A stretch of 35,285 nt of DNA from an uncultured Pseudomonadota bacterium (GCA_903888645.1 CAISUK010000353.1:1-35285); one strand, 5' to 3'. Counted from the first letter of the stretch, positions 9,801-18,990 are shown. The notes: generated by a model not told the origin, from the letters alone. Translations and numbers: made by a program.

Positions 9801-12800
9801 TCTCGATCGGCTTCGCCAACCCGAAGATCATCAATGATCGCAAGGCCGGCTACTGCGCTTCGACCCTGAACGCGGGCGGCGCAGCCTCGTGCAATAACAC
9901 GCTGACTGTGGAAGTCACCAACAACCACATGAGCCGCACGCCGGACCAGCGCACCTATGACAGCGAGTCCTACGACCACTACAACTTCACGCAGTGCTAC
10001 GTTTCCGTCGGCCCGGCCGATGCCGAGGACTTCGCGTTCCAGCCCTGCGTTCTGACGGCTGGTACCGATGGCAAGACCCACGCCACGGCGACCTTCACGG
10101 GCATGCCGGCCGGCACCTTCAAGATGACGGTCTTCGACCAGTGGAACGACATCATGCTCGACGGCCTGGTTGGTACGGTCGAGATCGGCGCCGGGACGAC
10201 AGTCAAGAAGTTCCCGGTCACACAATGGCGCACCAACCTGTACACCCGCACCTTCATCGATGATCCCAAGGCGGCGAATCCTGGTGTCTCGGACGACTCG
10301 AAGCCAGGCCTCGCTCTGGTGAACATCAACATCCGCTATCGCGATGGTTCGGTTGCCTTCTTCAATAACACCGACCTGAACGGTTACGCCGCCTGGAATG
10401 AGGTTTTCCCCTTCATGAACTGGTTGGTGGTCGAAACGACGCAGACCCGCTACAAGCCAACTTGGGTGCACAGCGTGTACGACGCAGGTGGGCCGGTGGA
10501 CGGCTCCACCGGTTCTACGATGACTTCAACGATCGCTGCAAATCTGGCAAATACCGACGCACGAGTACCGTTGCCGACCGACCTGCGTTTCCCGGGAGCG
10601 AAGTACTGCGACAGCGCCGATTGCCCAGCAAACGATGGCTTCAACGGCAAATCGTCGGGTGCGCTCTTCCCGGGTCAGGGTTTCTTCAGCAACACCATGG
10701 GCTGGCAGGGTCTGCTCGGCCAGAACACCTTCATGGAGTTTGGCGTCAAGCCGTTCAAGAAGGCTGATCCGGTCGCGCTGGCACCAGCAGAAAACGGCGG
10801 CATCCACGGCATGGTGGTCTATGCGTCCACGCGTCCGTTTGACGATCCCTCGTTGCTGCTGCAGCTCTCCTGGGAGCCGGGCGTCCCTAATGCCACGATC
10901 AACCTCTACAACAAGACAACCGATGCCCTCGGAAACGAGGTGCTGAAGCTGGTCGATACGACGCAGAGCGCGAGCTGGGACGATTGGGCGCAAGGTTTCC
11001 GCAAGGACGGCAACGGCAACCTGCTGAAGGCCGCCGACGGCAATTACATCCCGAACATGAACTGCCCGGGCCAGGATGCCACCAGTCCCTTCTTTGCCAC
11101 GCTGAAGAACAGCAAGGAATACCTCGATCCGGACCGCAAACCGCTCGCCTACAACTCTCAATTCAAGTGCTACGACGGCTGGTCACAACTCAACCAGGCA
11201 CAGCCGGCACCTTACGACGGCTTCTACAAGTTCCCGAGCGTCACAGCGATCGACCCAAAGACCGGCAAGCCGGCCAAGAGCAATTGCACAGGCTGCACTG
11301 TTAACCCCGACGACGGCACGCCGATGCTGCCTGCCGGCAAGTACGTGGTCGAAGTCGTCATGCCGCCCGGCTACGAGCTAGTCAAGGAAGAGGACAAGAA
11401 CATTCTGATGGGCGACGTGATGGTCGCGCCGGTCAGTCAGCAGTTCGCCGGCTTCGGCAACGTCTTCATCAGGCCCGACCAGGCGGCGGTGAATTCCGTT
11501 TATAACGCGGCGAACCCGGGCGGCTTGAACAAGACCGTCGATCTCGGTTCCAAGACCTTCCCGCGTCACGAGGGCGATACCGGCAGCATCGAGACCTACT
11601 GGCCGTGCGTCGGCGCGCTGCGTCAGGTACCGGACTTCAACAGCGAGTTCCCCGGGGCCGGCCAGGCCGCTCCGTTCGCCGGCGCGATGCGCCACCTGTG
11701 CGACCGCAAGGAGATCACGCTATCCGACGAAAGCTCGGCTCTTGCAAAGTTCTACCTGTTCAGCTCGACCCACATCGCCGGCCACTTCACCGGCACCATC
11801 ACGAACGACTTTGCCTCGGAATTCGATCCGTTCTCGCCGCAATTTGGCGAGAAGTTCGGCCCGCCCAATTTGCCGGTCGGCATCCGCGATTTCAACGGCA
11901 ACGAGGTGGCGCGGGTCTATTCCGACCAGTGGGGCATCTACAACGGCCTGTATTTCTCGAGTTGGTCGGTCAATCCCCCGAACCCGACCGGCTATGCGCC
12001 GCAGATGTCGATCGCCTGCATGAACGACCCGGGCCCGATCCTGGACACACGTACCGGCTCGCCGACGCTCGGTCAGATGATCACCGACCCGTCCTACAAC
12101 CCGGCCTACAGCAACTTCTGCTATGAGCAGCCGTTCATGCCTGGCACGACCACCTACATGGACACGCCGGTCATCCCGACGCAAGCCTTTGCCGACGGCT
12201 ACAACCTGCCGGATACCGAGTACCCGGACGGTACGCCGGCGATCAAGACGGTGGTCAATAGCTCCACGACGATCTCCATTCCAGGCCCGTGGGTCGAGGC
12301 TGCCACGACAGCGGCTAACGCCACGGCAAGCTTTACGATTTCGGGCGTCAATCGCTGCCAGAGCGGTAACTGCAATAACCGGACGACGCTGACTTTCCCG
12401 ATAGGCACTGTGCAGTGCATGTCCAATGACACGGGTGGACCGAACTGCAACGACAGCGCCTCAGATACTCGCAACACTAACGTTGCAGCCTACATCCGCA
12501 GCCACATTGTTGCGCTCATGGGGACAGGCTACACGGCTTCCGGCAGGGGTCCTAACGTAACGGTGACCGCTCCGGCAGTCGGCTCGAGTTATAACGGTAC
12601 TTTCGTGGTGAACGCCACGAGCGGCCTGGGTACTCCGACCGCCCCGGTGCAACTTACAAACGGCGCAGATGCTTCCACCGCATCGGCTACCGGCATCACC
12701 ATCACGGCACTTGGCGACAAGGCGGTGCAGAACCCCAATTTCGCGGGTCCGAACGCGACCACGGCGCCTTACAACCAGAAGACGATCGTTCGCCACTATG

Positions 12801-15800
12801 GCTTCGGCGCTGCGGGCACGGCTTCCCTGGTGGCACCGGATGGCTCGACCACGGCCAATTTGGCGATCAACAGCTGGGCCGACGCGACGATTTCGGCTAC
12901 CGTGCCGTCGCTGTCTGCCGCCTTCAACTGCAGCGTGCAGCAGATCGGCGCTCCTGTCACCAAATGTGGTCAACTGGTGATCACCCGAGCCGACAACGGA
13001 AAGCGCTCGATTGACGCCATCACCGTCACCGTCGGCGGCAGCGCGCCCTGGATAGCAACGCCGACCGGCGTGACGCCGCCAACTGGCAAGACTGTCCACG
13101 ACTACGCCGCGGCCTTCGGGCGCATGAACCTGTCCGGCAACGGCAATGGCAGCGTTACCAGCCCGATCCAGGTCGCCATCGATAGCGCAGGGCCGGGCGA
13201 TTTGATCTTGGTGGCGCCGGGGAACTACCACGAAAACCTGATCATGTGGAAGCCGGTCCGCCTGCAAGGTGTCGGTGCGGCCTCCGTGACGATCAATGCC
13301 GATGCACACCCGGCGGGTCACATGGATCAGTGGCGTCGCCAGATGGTCTGCGTATTTGGTTTGACGCTGCAGGGCGTTCCCAACCTCGGCAATCAGCAGG
13401 GCGCCTTCGACCCGAGCGGCCAGTACTCCTGCCCGGACGCGATGTTCATTACGGGCGACCGTATTCCGTTCGAAGCGATCACCGGCTGGCAGGCCTCCGG
13501 CAACGGCAACCTCGCGCAGGTGCTGCAGGAGCCGACGCTGCTGGGTGCCTATGAAGGTGCGGGCATCACCACGGTGGGTCGTGGTGTGCGCGCTCCGGCT
13601 GGAGACCCGTTCTTCCTCGGAAACGATCCGGCGGCCGCGGGTGGTTTCCCGAATGGTTCGCGGTACCTGACCGATAGCAACACTGACTGCACCATCAGCA
13701 CGGGAACGGCGGCTTTGAATGGCGGCAACTACGGCACCAGTAATTATCGCTGCAACCCGTCGCGCGTCGACGGCCTGTCCGTCCTCAACAGCTCGCAGGG
13801 TGGTGGTGGATTGTTCATTCATGGCTGGGCACATAACCTTGAGGTGGCGAATAACCGCATCTCCTCAAACCACGGCACACTGGCCGGCGCCATCAACCTG
13901 GGCAACGGCGAAACCCCGCCGGTATTTTTGAACGACGGCACGACCTGCGGTACTGGTGTCGCGGCAACTGCGCCACTGTGCCCGCCGATTCCAGGCGGTA
14001 CGCCGACCGGCGCGGCGATCCCCTTCGGCTTCAATACTTTCGTTCGTATCCACCACAACATGCTCTACAACAACGCCTCGATCGGTGATGCTCTCTTCAC
14101 GGGCACGCCGGCAGGCGCGGGCGGCGTTACCGTCAGCGCCGGTGGTGACAACTACCAGATCGACCACAACTGGATTGCGGGCAACCTGACCACCGGCGAC
14201 GGTGGCGGCATCCAGACGCTGGGCGTGACCTTCAACGGCAAGATCAACAACAATGTCATCCTGTTCAACCAAAGCACCAACCCGACCCTGCCGACCAATG
14301 GCGGCGGCATCGTGATTCAGGGTGCCAACGAACCCCGCACCTTCCAGGGCACGGAGTGCGGTGGCGCCACCGACCACGACTGCCCGCCCGGCTTGGGCGA
14401 CGGCACCGGTGCCGGCCTGGTGATTGACGGTAACCTGATCTACGGCAATAGCGCCGAGAGTGGCACTGGCGGCGGCATCGCCCTGGAGCAAATCAACGGC
14501 AGCGAGGTGATCGCCTTTCCGACGGCGCCCGCCAACTGGTACGGCATCACGCTGATCAACAACATCATCGCCAACAACGTTGCCGGCTATGACGGCGGCG
14601 GCGTGTCGATGCGCGACGCGCTCAAGCTCAGCTTCATTAACAACACCATCGTCTCGAACGACACGACGGCCTCTGCCGGCGTGCTGTTCAAGACCTTGGG
14701 TGCCATCAACTCGAGCAGCCCGCCCCCGGGATGCAACGCGGTGACTGATCCAACGGCGCCGCAGAGTCCGAGCTGCCTGGGTCGTGACGCGCCTCATGGC
14801 CCGCAGCCTTCCGGCCTGGTGACGATGGCGCACACGCAGAACCTGAACGACGCGATCGCTGGCATTGTCGTCACGGGCACCGGCCCAAGGCTGACTTGCC
14901 CTGACGGGTATGGCTACGCGGTCAACGGCGCTCTCGGCCTGACTAATGGGGACTGCATGAAGTTCTCGCGGCCGGCGCTGGTGAACGACTTGTTCTGGCA
15001 GAACCGCAGCTTCCACGTCAATATCTCGAGCCGTGGAACCGGCCTGCAGTCTCAGCAGAATCTGGTCGTGATTGCCCCGGGGCTGGCTACCAATAGCACA
15101 CCGCTCTCTTCGCAGACGGCGACCGGTCAGTGCCCGACAGGTGCGTCGTATTGGGATATCGGCTTGCGGACTGACAACGTGGACGCTGGCCTGCTTTGCC
15201 ACCCCGGTGTGGGTGTGATCGGGTGCGCAGGCAACGGTAACAGCCTCGTTGTCACCAACTCGATCCTGACAGGCACTGGCGACATCGGCACCGCGGAAGA
15301 GACGGTTGCAAGCGCCACCAACAAGGTGGGCGTAGCCAACCCGGTCGTCGCGCAGGTCTGCAACGGCGCTCGCGTGCCCCCGGAGTATTGCGCCGTCGGG
15401 GCGGTAAACGGCCAGAACGGCGCGGCATCCTGCACGGGCTTCAACGCGCCTCCGGGAGCGTCGGAGAGCACCAGCACCTCGCCGCTGTTCGTCTTCAAGG
15501 GTATCCAGCCGACAGCGACGGTCGATGAAGGCCACAACTGGCTGAACCTGATATACGGTCCGCTGACCTTGAACCGCACGGCAGTGGGACAAGCGAGTTC
15601 CCCGCCGGAGTTGATGATCGCCTCGGCCGCCACCGGCACAGCGGGCGGCGCCTACTCGATTCCGGCGACTTCTGTCGCTGTCAATGGCGGGTCGAACTCG
15701 GTCGCCCCAGCCACGGACTTCTTCGGAAATCTGCGGCCCAGGACGACGGCCAATCCGGCTGACATCGGTGCCGTGGAATGTCAGGGCAGCGCTTGCAGCG

Positions 15801-16744
15801 GTTCGATTCCGGCACCGATCGCGAGTGTCACTGGTGGGCCACTGGCCTTCGGAAACGTCGCGACCGGCACGACCAGCCCGTCCAGGCAGTTGGTGCTGCA
15901 AAACAGCGGTAACGCGAGCTTGACCGGCATCATCCTAGCGTTCTCTTCGCCGAGCTACTCGCGGCCAGCGGGAACGGTAGGTGGGACTTGCACCACCACG
16001 CTGGCGCAGGCGAGCACCTGCACGATCAACGTGGTGCTCTCGCCGAACGCACTGGGTTTGGTCAATGCAACGCTGACTATCACGGCGAATGCTACGGTGA
16101 CCGGTTCGCCGGTGAGCCTCAGCGGTACGGGTGTTGCGCCGCCGACGTTACCTGCCTTGGGCGTGCTTGACACCTTCAGCCGCGCCAACGCGAATACGCT
16201 GGGTACGAGTTCGTCGGGAACTGCCTGGTCGCAGGTGACCTTACTTGGGGCGGCCGCGATCCACGTCGCATCCAACCAAGCGCTTTGCAGCGGCCTTGGC
16301 TGCGCACTGGGGGGTTATGCCTACCTGGGCAACGGGACGACCAGTGGTGTATACGGAAGCCGACAGGGTGCGGGAGTCACATTCACGACAGCTCCGCAGA
16401 ACAACTCAGCGCTGCTGCTGAAGGTGACCGGTGGTAGTGCGACTGTTGGCGCCAACGGCGTTCGCGTACGCTACAACGGCGGTACGATCTTCGTCGAAAC
16501 GACCACCAACTCGGGTTTCAGTTACACCCAGGCGAGCAGCTTCGCAGCGACCCTCGCAGCCGGCCAGACGCTGGGCGCGACGGTGGATGGCACTGGGTTG
16601 GTCAATGTCTGGGGCAACGGTGTCTTTGTCGGTAGCGCCCAATTGCCCAATGTGGCTCTTTGGACGACGGGCGGCGGGCGGATCGGCTTGCTCGTGCCCT
16701 CAGGGACTTCGACGATGGACAACTTCGTGGGCGGTAACTTCTAA
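6803..16744 (+). CDS. Giant secreted protein: cupredoxin-like head, Ig/SpaA-like repeats, beta-helix, lectin-like tail
   Basis: A single intact 3313-codon ORF with AAGGAG seven bases before ATG 6803 and a Sec signal peptide ending at VQAQ (about residue 30). Residues 30-410 resemble a multicopper oxidase fold (GTYLIHSGTEPSIQHPMGLYG; RYYLINGTSFD; RIVNAGQRMHAPAVVGANM) but have lost most copper-binding His. Two Ig-like stretches follow (about 440-630, NPDGTFTYAP, NADGSFVTT). SdrD/SpaA-like beta modules come next (about 827-1000, KIAVFVFEDDNPVNGENDAG; about 1505-1535, AGKYVVEVVMPPGYELVKEE), then an IPT/TIG-like segment near 1993-2080. A right-handed parallel beta-helix spans about 2100-2640, shown by an Asn ladder (NNRISSN, HHNMLYNN, DHNWIAGN, INNTIVSN). 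The end has a choice-of-anchor-D-like domain (about 3002-3110) and a LamG-like domain (3116-3313). There is no autotransporter barrel and no LPXTG signal. It probably acts as a surface or extracellular scaffold; catalysis is not shown. Confidence 0.88.
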   Translation: MTSKKTMFGLMRAGLAACSLLLASGAVQAQSAVTLTAAPTTANLPDGQSVPMWGYICGDSLATPVASTNATCTSMNGVGQTGKSWQPPLIRVQAGTSGFASLTITLNNQLSFAGVAVPTSIVIDGQAGGGLGDSSARMPSPAHAPYGTTWPGTLGTTGPNDPVFTPPDQGQGRVRSFATEVAVGATTNNALTWNKMRPGTYLIHSGTEPSIQHPMGLYGVLVVTETTATSAYGTAYDADVPLLFSEIDPVQNNAVTAAVGTTGFSETDTWVGPGAACKNGAAACYPPAVNYSPRYYLINGTSFDRTNVTGSTLVVPAPGVSGNVLLRIVNAGQRMHAPAVVGANMTLLAEDGNKVSGGTRIQASVPMPPGKTFDVAIKPTQIAAGIYDAATLPVYDRQLSLSTNNQRDGGMQAYIALNGGAPSGAGSAASAVVLSAADKTYYCVAGTTLSITDVSKGVLGGAVGASGASLGVVSLGAGDNLAFNPDGTFTYAPAAGTVCGGSFAYNVNGTQAHTATIAQCDANSSAASGCKLAAVPVANAVTFNSNVASRYASPPPGLIASVTNLSGLTLKVNAPTNVVGGTVTLNADGSFVTTRSCTAPCSVTFAYSVSNAQNVSSNSAPVTVNFPTGSGLAVAVKDGPTGLPVSDYRWIIEEDRTFWVDPKCQVNSADPLVRPSTCPPLPVESLGYNFHSAQMPVVAQGCVGTVSCEAGQKLQGQDAVCDVGNGACRTGATQKTPVNLADVHLDPNKRYFVSILPGDGINPTISGYTGTPQGCGAYTGATGQWALYDPASGSAGNCGHEMGGTQVAPGATAIAINLQQTPLPSAKIAVFVFEDDNPVNGENDAGGGVDVIAPNEPGLGGFEIKLFDQAGQLGDNTGQITYDMFNQPVSNSLAGFIDPLTNLDACPITARKDGVVGMVPTCPKFEADGKTPSPLAGQAVIANLYPGLYEIQAYPAADRIAKGEQWLQTNTLDGGKPHEAFIKPNEPGYFQEFGPGGFHVSIGFANPKIINDRKAGYCASTLNAGGAASCNNTLTVEVTNNHMSRTPDQRTYDSESYDHYNFTQCYVSVGPADAEDFAFQPCVLTAGTDGKTHATATFTGMPAGTFKMTVFDQWNDIMLDGLVGTVEIGAGTTVKKFPVTQWRTNLYTRTFIDDPKAANPGVSDDSKPGLALVNINIRYRDGSVAFFNNTDLNGYAAWNEVFPFMNWLVVETTQTRYKPTWVHSVYDAGGPVDGSTGSTMTSTIAANLANTDARVPLPTDLRFPGAKYCDSADCPANDGFNGKSSGALFPGQGFFSNTMGWQGLLGQNTFMEFGVKPFKKADPVALAPAENGGIHGMVVYASTRPFDDPSLLLQLSWEPGVPNATINLYNKTTDALGNEVLKLVDTTQSASWDDWAQGFRKDGNGNLLKAADGNYIPNMNCPGQDATSPFFATLKNSKEYLDPDRKPLAYNSQFKCYDGWSQLNQAQPAPYDGFYKFPSVTAIDPKTGKPAKSNCTGCTVNPDDGTPMLPAGKYVVEVVMPPGYELVKEEDKNILMGDVMVAPVSQQFAGFGNVFIRPDQAAVNSVYNAANPGGLNKTVDLGSKTFPRHEGDTGSIETYWPCVGALRQVPDFNSEFPGAGQAAPFAGAMRHLCDRKEITLSDESSALAKFYLFSSTHIAGHFTGTITNDFASEFDPFSPQFGEKFGPPNLPVGIRDFNGNEVARVYSDQWGIYNGLYFSSWSVNPPNPTGYAPQMSIACMNDPGPILDTRTGSPTLGQMITDPSYNPAYSNFCYEQPFMPGTTTYMDTPVIPTQAFADGYNLPDTEYPDGTPAIKTVVNSSTTISIPGPWVEAATTAANATASFTISGVNRCQSGNCNNRTTLTFPIGTVQCMSNDTGGPNCNDSASDTRNTNVAAYIRSHIVALMGTGYTASGRGPNVTVTAPAVGSSYNGTFVVNATSGLGTPTAPVQLTNGADASTASATGITITALGDKAVQNPNFAGPNATTAPYNQKTIVRHYGFGAAGTASLVAPDGSTTANLAINSWADATISATVPSLSAAFNCSVQQIGAPVTKCGQLVITRADNGKRSIDAITVTVGGSAPWIATPTGVTPPTGKTVHDYAAAFGRMNLSGNGNGSVTSPIQVAIDSAGPGDLILVAPGNYHENLIMWKPVRLQGVGAASVTINADAHPAGHMDQWRRQMVCVFGLTLQGVPNLGNQQGAFDPSGQYSCPDAMFITGDRIPFEAITGWQASGNGNLAQVLQEPTLLGAYEGAGITTVGRGVRAPAGDPFFLGNDPAAAGGFPNGSRYLTDSNTDCTISTGTAALNGGNYGTSNYRCNPSRVDGLSVLNSSQGGGGLFIHGWAHNLEVANNRISSNHGTLAGAINLGNGETPPVFLNDGTTCGTGVAATAPLCPPIPGGTPTGAAIPFGFNTFVRIHHNMLYNNASIGDALFTGTPAGAGGVTVSAGGDNYQIDHNWIAGNLTTGDGGGIQTLGVTFNGKINNNVILFNQSTNPTLPTNGGGIVIQGANEPRTFQGTECGGATDHDCPPGLGDGTGAGLVIDGNLIYGNSAESGTGGGIALEQINGSEVIAFPTAPANWYGITLINNIIANNVAGYDGGGVSMRDALKLSFINNTIVSNDTTASAGVLFKTLGAINSSSPPPGCNAVTDPTAPQSPSCLGRDAPHGPQPSGLVTMAHTQNLNDAIAGIVVTGTGPRLTCPDGYGYAVNGALGLTNGDCMKFSRPALVNDLFWQNRSFHVNISSRGTGLQSQQNLVVIAPGLATNSTPLSSQTATGQCPTGASYWDIGLRTDNVDAGLLCHPGVGVIGCAGNGNSLVVTNSILTGTGDIGTAEETVASATNKVGVANPVVAQVCNGARVPPEYCAVGAVNGQNGAASCTGFNAPPGASESTSTSPLFVFKGIQPTATVDEGHNWLNLIYGPLTLNRTAVGQASSPPELMIASAATGTAGGAYSIPATSVAVNGGSNSVAPATDFFGNLRPRTTANPADIGAVECQGSACSGSIPAPIASVTGGPLAFGNVATGTTSPSRQLVLQNSGNASLTGIILAFSSPSYSRPAGTVGGTCTTTLAQASTCTINVVLSPNALGLVNATLTITANATVTGSPVSLSGTGVAPPTLPALGVLDTFSRANANTLGTSSSGTAWSQVTLLGAAAIHVASNQALCSGLGCALGGYAYLGNGTTSGVYGSRQGAGVTFTTAPQNNSALLLKVTGGSATVGANGVRVRYNGGTIFVETTTNSGFSYTQASSFAATLAAGQTLGATVDGTGLVNVWGNGVFVGSAQLPNVALWTTGGGRIGLLVPSGTSTMDNFVGGNF

Positions 16745-16786
16745 GCCGTCTTGCCTAATGCAGCCTGATGTTTTCGCGGGTACAAC

Positions 16787-17311
16787 ATGAAACTGGATGC
16801 AAATATGAACGGGACTCGAACTCGGGCGAATCACAGTGTCTGGGTCAATCGGGTTCTTCTGGTGCTTGGCGTGACGGTCGCGACCAGCAGTTTCGCCCAA
16901 GCCTATGCTGCCATGAGTGACGAATCGGCTGCGGACGCCAAGTTATCCACACGTCAGGTGCAGCAACACGCTGGTGGGGCAGGCATCGATCATCGTATCA
17001 AGCTGCTGGCTGCGGAACTCAGCCTCGACCCCGGGCAACAAGCGGCGGTTCGCCGCTTGCTCCTCCAGCAGCGCGAGCAGACCCTGAAGGTATGGAGGAA
17101 CGATGCGGTCCCGTCGGCAGTTCGCATCAAGGCCACACATGGGATTGCCGACCGGACTGCCGAGCAGATTCGGGCCTTGCTGAACGATGAACAACGCAGC
17201 CGCTACATTCAGCCTCGGAACCGCGAGGCGGAGCAAAACCTTGCCTCAGGAGATGTCGAGTCGTGGATGGCCGGCAGAGCGCCGACCGGATCGGTGGCGG
17301 CGCATGAATGA
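16787..17311 (+). CDS. Small exported Spy/CpxP-like (LTxxQ-type) periplasmic protein
   Basis: A 174-residue protein with an N-terminal signal sequence (VNRVLLVLGVTVATSSFAQAYA). The mature part is mainly helical and charged. ELSLDPGQQAAVRRLLLQQREQTLKV followed by ALLNDEQRSRYIQ resembles the paired LTxxQ-type helices of Spy/CpxP and related metal-responsive periplasmic proteins, which act as chaperones or metal-stress sensors. The resemblance is by eye only. The start could be ATG 16787 or ATG 16805, and neither has a strong ribosome site. It lies 42 bases after the giant gene, and its stop overlaps the next start (ATGA). A chaperone or metal-buffering role for the copper proteins is an inference from this context. 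Confidence 0.72.
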   Translation: MKLDANMNGTRTRANHSVWVNRVLLVLGVTVATSSFAQAYAAMSDESAADAKLSTRQVQQHAGGAGIDHRIKLLAAELSLDPGQQAAVRRLLLQQREQTLKVWRNDAVPSAVRIKATHGIADRTAEQIRALLNDEQRSRYIQPRNREAEQNLASGDVESWMAGRAPTGSVAAHE

Positions 17312-17631
17312 AGCACCTTGCGCGCTTGAAAAGGGATATGGAAATGAATGAATCGAATGGTGCGTATCTTCGTCGGGAATGGTACCGCAACGGGTTGGCA
17401 GGCCTGATTGGAGCGGTCGTCTTGGTAGGCACAGCGGCGGGCGGCGAAAACCCAGTGGTGGACGGGGCGAGCGAGAATGCCAACGCGGCATCCCGCGTGT
17501 CTCCGCACGCGCTTGCTGCCCTGCGGCGAGCGCAGCAGGGTGACGCTTCTGCGCCCCGGGTCGGTCTCCAGTCGCAGATGCAGAAGGACGCGGCGCGGCG
17601 TCACCTCGCCCCAGGCAGACGCGGTACTTGA
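17308..17631 (+). CDS. Small exported or membrane-anchored protein of unknown function
   Basis: A 107-codon ORF whose first ATG overlaps the previous stop (ATGA). Internal ATG 17344 (MNESNGAYLRREW) is an alternative start, with AAGG about nine bases upstream. A hydrophobic stretch, GLAGLIGAVVLVGTAAGG, fits a signal peptide or one membrane helix. The rest is short, Ala/Arg-rich and low in recognisable motifs (SPHALAALRRAQQGD). I do not recognise a family. Its place inside an unbroken run of exported proteins, with overlaps on both sides, is the main support for it being real. Confidence 0.6.
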   Translation: MKHLARLKRDMEMNESNGAYLRREWYRNGLAGLIGAVVLVGTAAGGENPVVDGASENANAASRVSPHALAALRRAQQGDASAPRVGLQSQMQKDAARRHLAPGRRGT

Positions 17632-18194
17632 CCATGGGTGCGTTTTCGTCGTTCACCGGTAGACGCTGCTTCTCCTTCATGGCGGCGATGGTCGGCGCAT
17701 TGTGGGCGGCGACTGCCCTGGCGGGGGGTGCCGCGGAGCAGTCGCCAGTCGCACCGACGAATCCACCTGCCGAGGCCCACGGGAATGCCGGAGGCGCAGC
17801 GTCTGCCCAGGCGAGGCATTCTCCCTACCACTCGATGAGAATGACCGACAAGGCGAAAAAGCAGTATGTGGCCATGTGGGGCGTCAATAAATTGCGTGTG
17901 AGCTCGACCAATTCGGGCAACCTGATCCGTTTCACCTATCGGGTCGAGGATCCGGTGCTGGCCAAGACGCTCCTCGACCGTAGCGCGACGCCCTATATGT
18001 ACAGCCCCAAGGCGCAGGCCGTACTTCAGGTGCCGGTCATGGACAAGGTAGGCCCGCTGCGTCAGTCGATGTCGCCAAAGGCAGGCCAGGATTACTGGAT
18101 GGTGTTTTCGAACAAGGGAAACCTTGTCAGGCCGGGCGACCGGGTCGATATCCGGATCGGCACGTTTCAAGCCGATGGCCTGATGGTTGATTGA
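17628..18194 (+). CDS. Exported protein of unknown function, beta-rich C-terminal domain
   Basis: The ORF track starts at TTG 17628, overlapping the upstream stop; ATG 17634 (MGAFSSFTGRRC) is equally plausible. The protein has up to 188 residues. A signal peptide (FMAAMVGALWAATALAGG) is followed by a low-complexity Ala/Pro/Gly linker to about residue 65. A compact domain of about 120 residues then follows (AMWGVNKLRVSSTNSGNLIRF, ATPYMYSPKAQAVLQVPVMD, KGNLVRPGDRVDIRIG). It has the alternating pattern of a small beta-sandwich. No Cys, HxH or heme motif is present, so it is not obviously a cupredoxin. I do not recognise the family. It lies 34 bases before the first LolA-like gene and is presumably co-transcribed with the cluster. 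Confidence 0.72.
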   Translation: MTMGAFSSFTGRRCFSFMAAMVGALWAATALAGGAAEQSPVAPTNPPAEAHGNAGGAASAQARHSPYHSMRMTDKAKKQYVAMWGVNKLRVSSTNSGNLIRFTYRVEDPVLAKTLLDRSATPYMYSPKAQAVLQVPVMDKVGPLRQSMSPKAGQDYWMVFSNKGNLVRPGDRVDIRIGTFQADGLMVD

Positions 18195-18228
18195 GAGTGG
18201 TAATAGCGAGAAATTGGAGGGTTGAACG

Positions 18229-18990
18229 ATGAAAATGAAATTGTCGATTGCCGCTTGTCTGATTTCGCTGACGACCTCGGTCGCCCTGGCTGACACGCTG
18301 ACCGCGGCACAGATAGCCGACCGCAACGTGGCGGCCCGGGGCGGGGCGAACGCGTGGCGGACGGTCACTAGCATCACCATTTCCGGCCAAATGGATGCCG
18401 GCGGCGAGCAAGAAGCCAAACTACCTTACGTGCTGACCATGAAGCGTCCGCACAAGAGCCGCCTGGAGCTGCGATTCCAGGATAAGGCTGCCGTCCAGGT
18501 CTTTGACGGCACGCAGGGCTGGAAATGGCGTCCATTCCTCGGCCGCAACGAGGTCGAGGCATACTCCGCTGCCGAGACCAAGTCTGCTGCCGACGCCGCG
18601 GAGCTGGACGGTCCGCTGGCCGACTACGCCAAGAAAGGGACGGCGATCGAACTGCAGGGAATGGACAAGGTCGAGGGCAACCAGGCCTACAAGCTGAAAC
18701 TGACGATGAAAGACGGCAGTGCCAGGCACCTTTGGATCGACGCCAAGACCTTCCAGGATGTCAAGATCGAAGGTGAGCCGCGCCGCATGGATGGCAAGTT
18801 GCGCAACGTTTTCGTCTATAGCCGCGACTTTCGCAAGGAGGGTGGCCTGACCGTCCCCCATGTGCTGGAGACAGCGATCGAAGGCATCGCCCAGACGCAC
18901 AAGATGACCGTTGACAAGGTCGCCGTCAACCCGCCTGTCGACGACGGCATGTTCGGCAAGGCGACAGTCCAGGTGGCCAGTTCGCGTTAA
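18229..18990 (+). CDS. LolA-like periplasmic protein, first of two paralogues
   Basis: A 253-residue protein with GGAGG eight bases before ATG 18229 and a signal peptide (KLSIAACLISLTTSVALA). The mature start, LTAAQIADRNVAARGGANAWR, is characteristic of a group of outer-membrane-lipoprotein-sorting-like proteins with a LolA/LolB-type half-barrel. Later landmarks are VQVFDGTQGWKWRPF, LDGPLADYAKKG, and a final strand block HLWIDAKTFQDVKIEGEPR. Such folds bind acyl chains or hydrophobic ligands in the periplasm. It is clearly paralogous to the gene at 19139: the same landmarks occur in the same order (ARGG.AWR, VFDG..GWK.RP, LDGPL.DY, W.DAKTF.D). A role in delivering or assembling the large envelope proteins of this cluster is an inference. 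Confidence 0.8.
   Translation: MKMKLSIAACLISLTTSVALADTLTAAQIADRNVAARGGANAWRTVTSITISGQMDAGGEQEAKLPYVLTMKRPHKSRLELRFQDKAAVQVFDGTQGWKWRPFLGRNEVEAYSAAETKSAADAAELDGPLADYAKKGTAIELQGMDKVEGNQAYKLKLTMKDGSARHLWIDAKTFQDVKIEGEPRRMDGKLRNVFVYSRDFRKEGGLTVPHVLETAIEGIAQTHKMTVDKVAVNPPVDDGMFGKATVQVASSR

Noticed and set aside
12461-15901. Two long minus-strand ORFs (457 aa and 678 aa) inside the giant gene
   Set aside because: They are antisense to an intact 3313-codon frame with a signal peptide and recognisable domains. Their translations are Arg/Ala/Val-rich without motifs, as expected of GC-rich antisense shadows.
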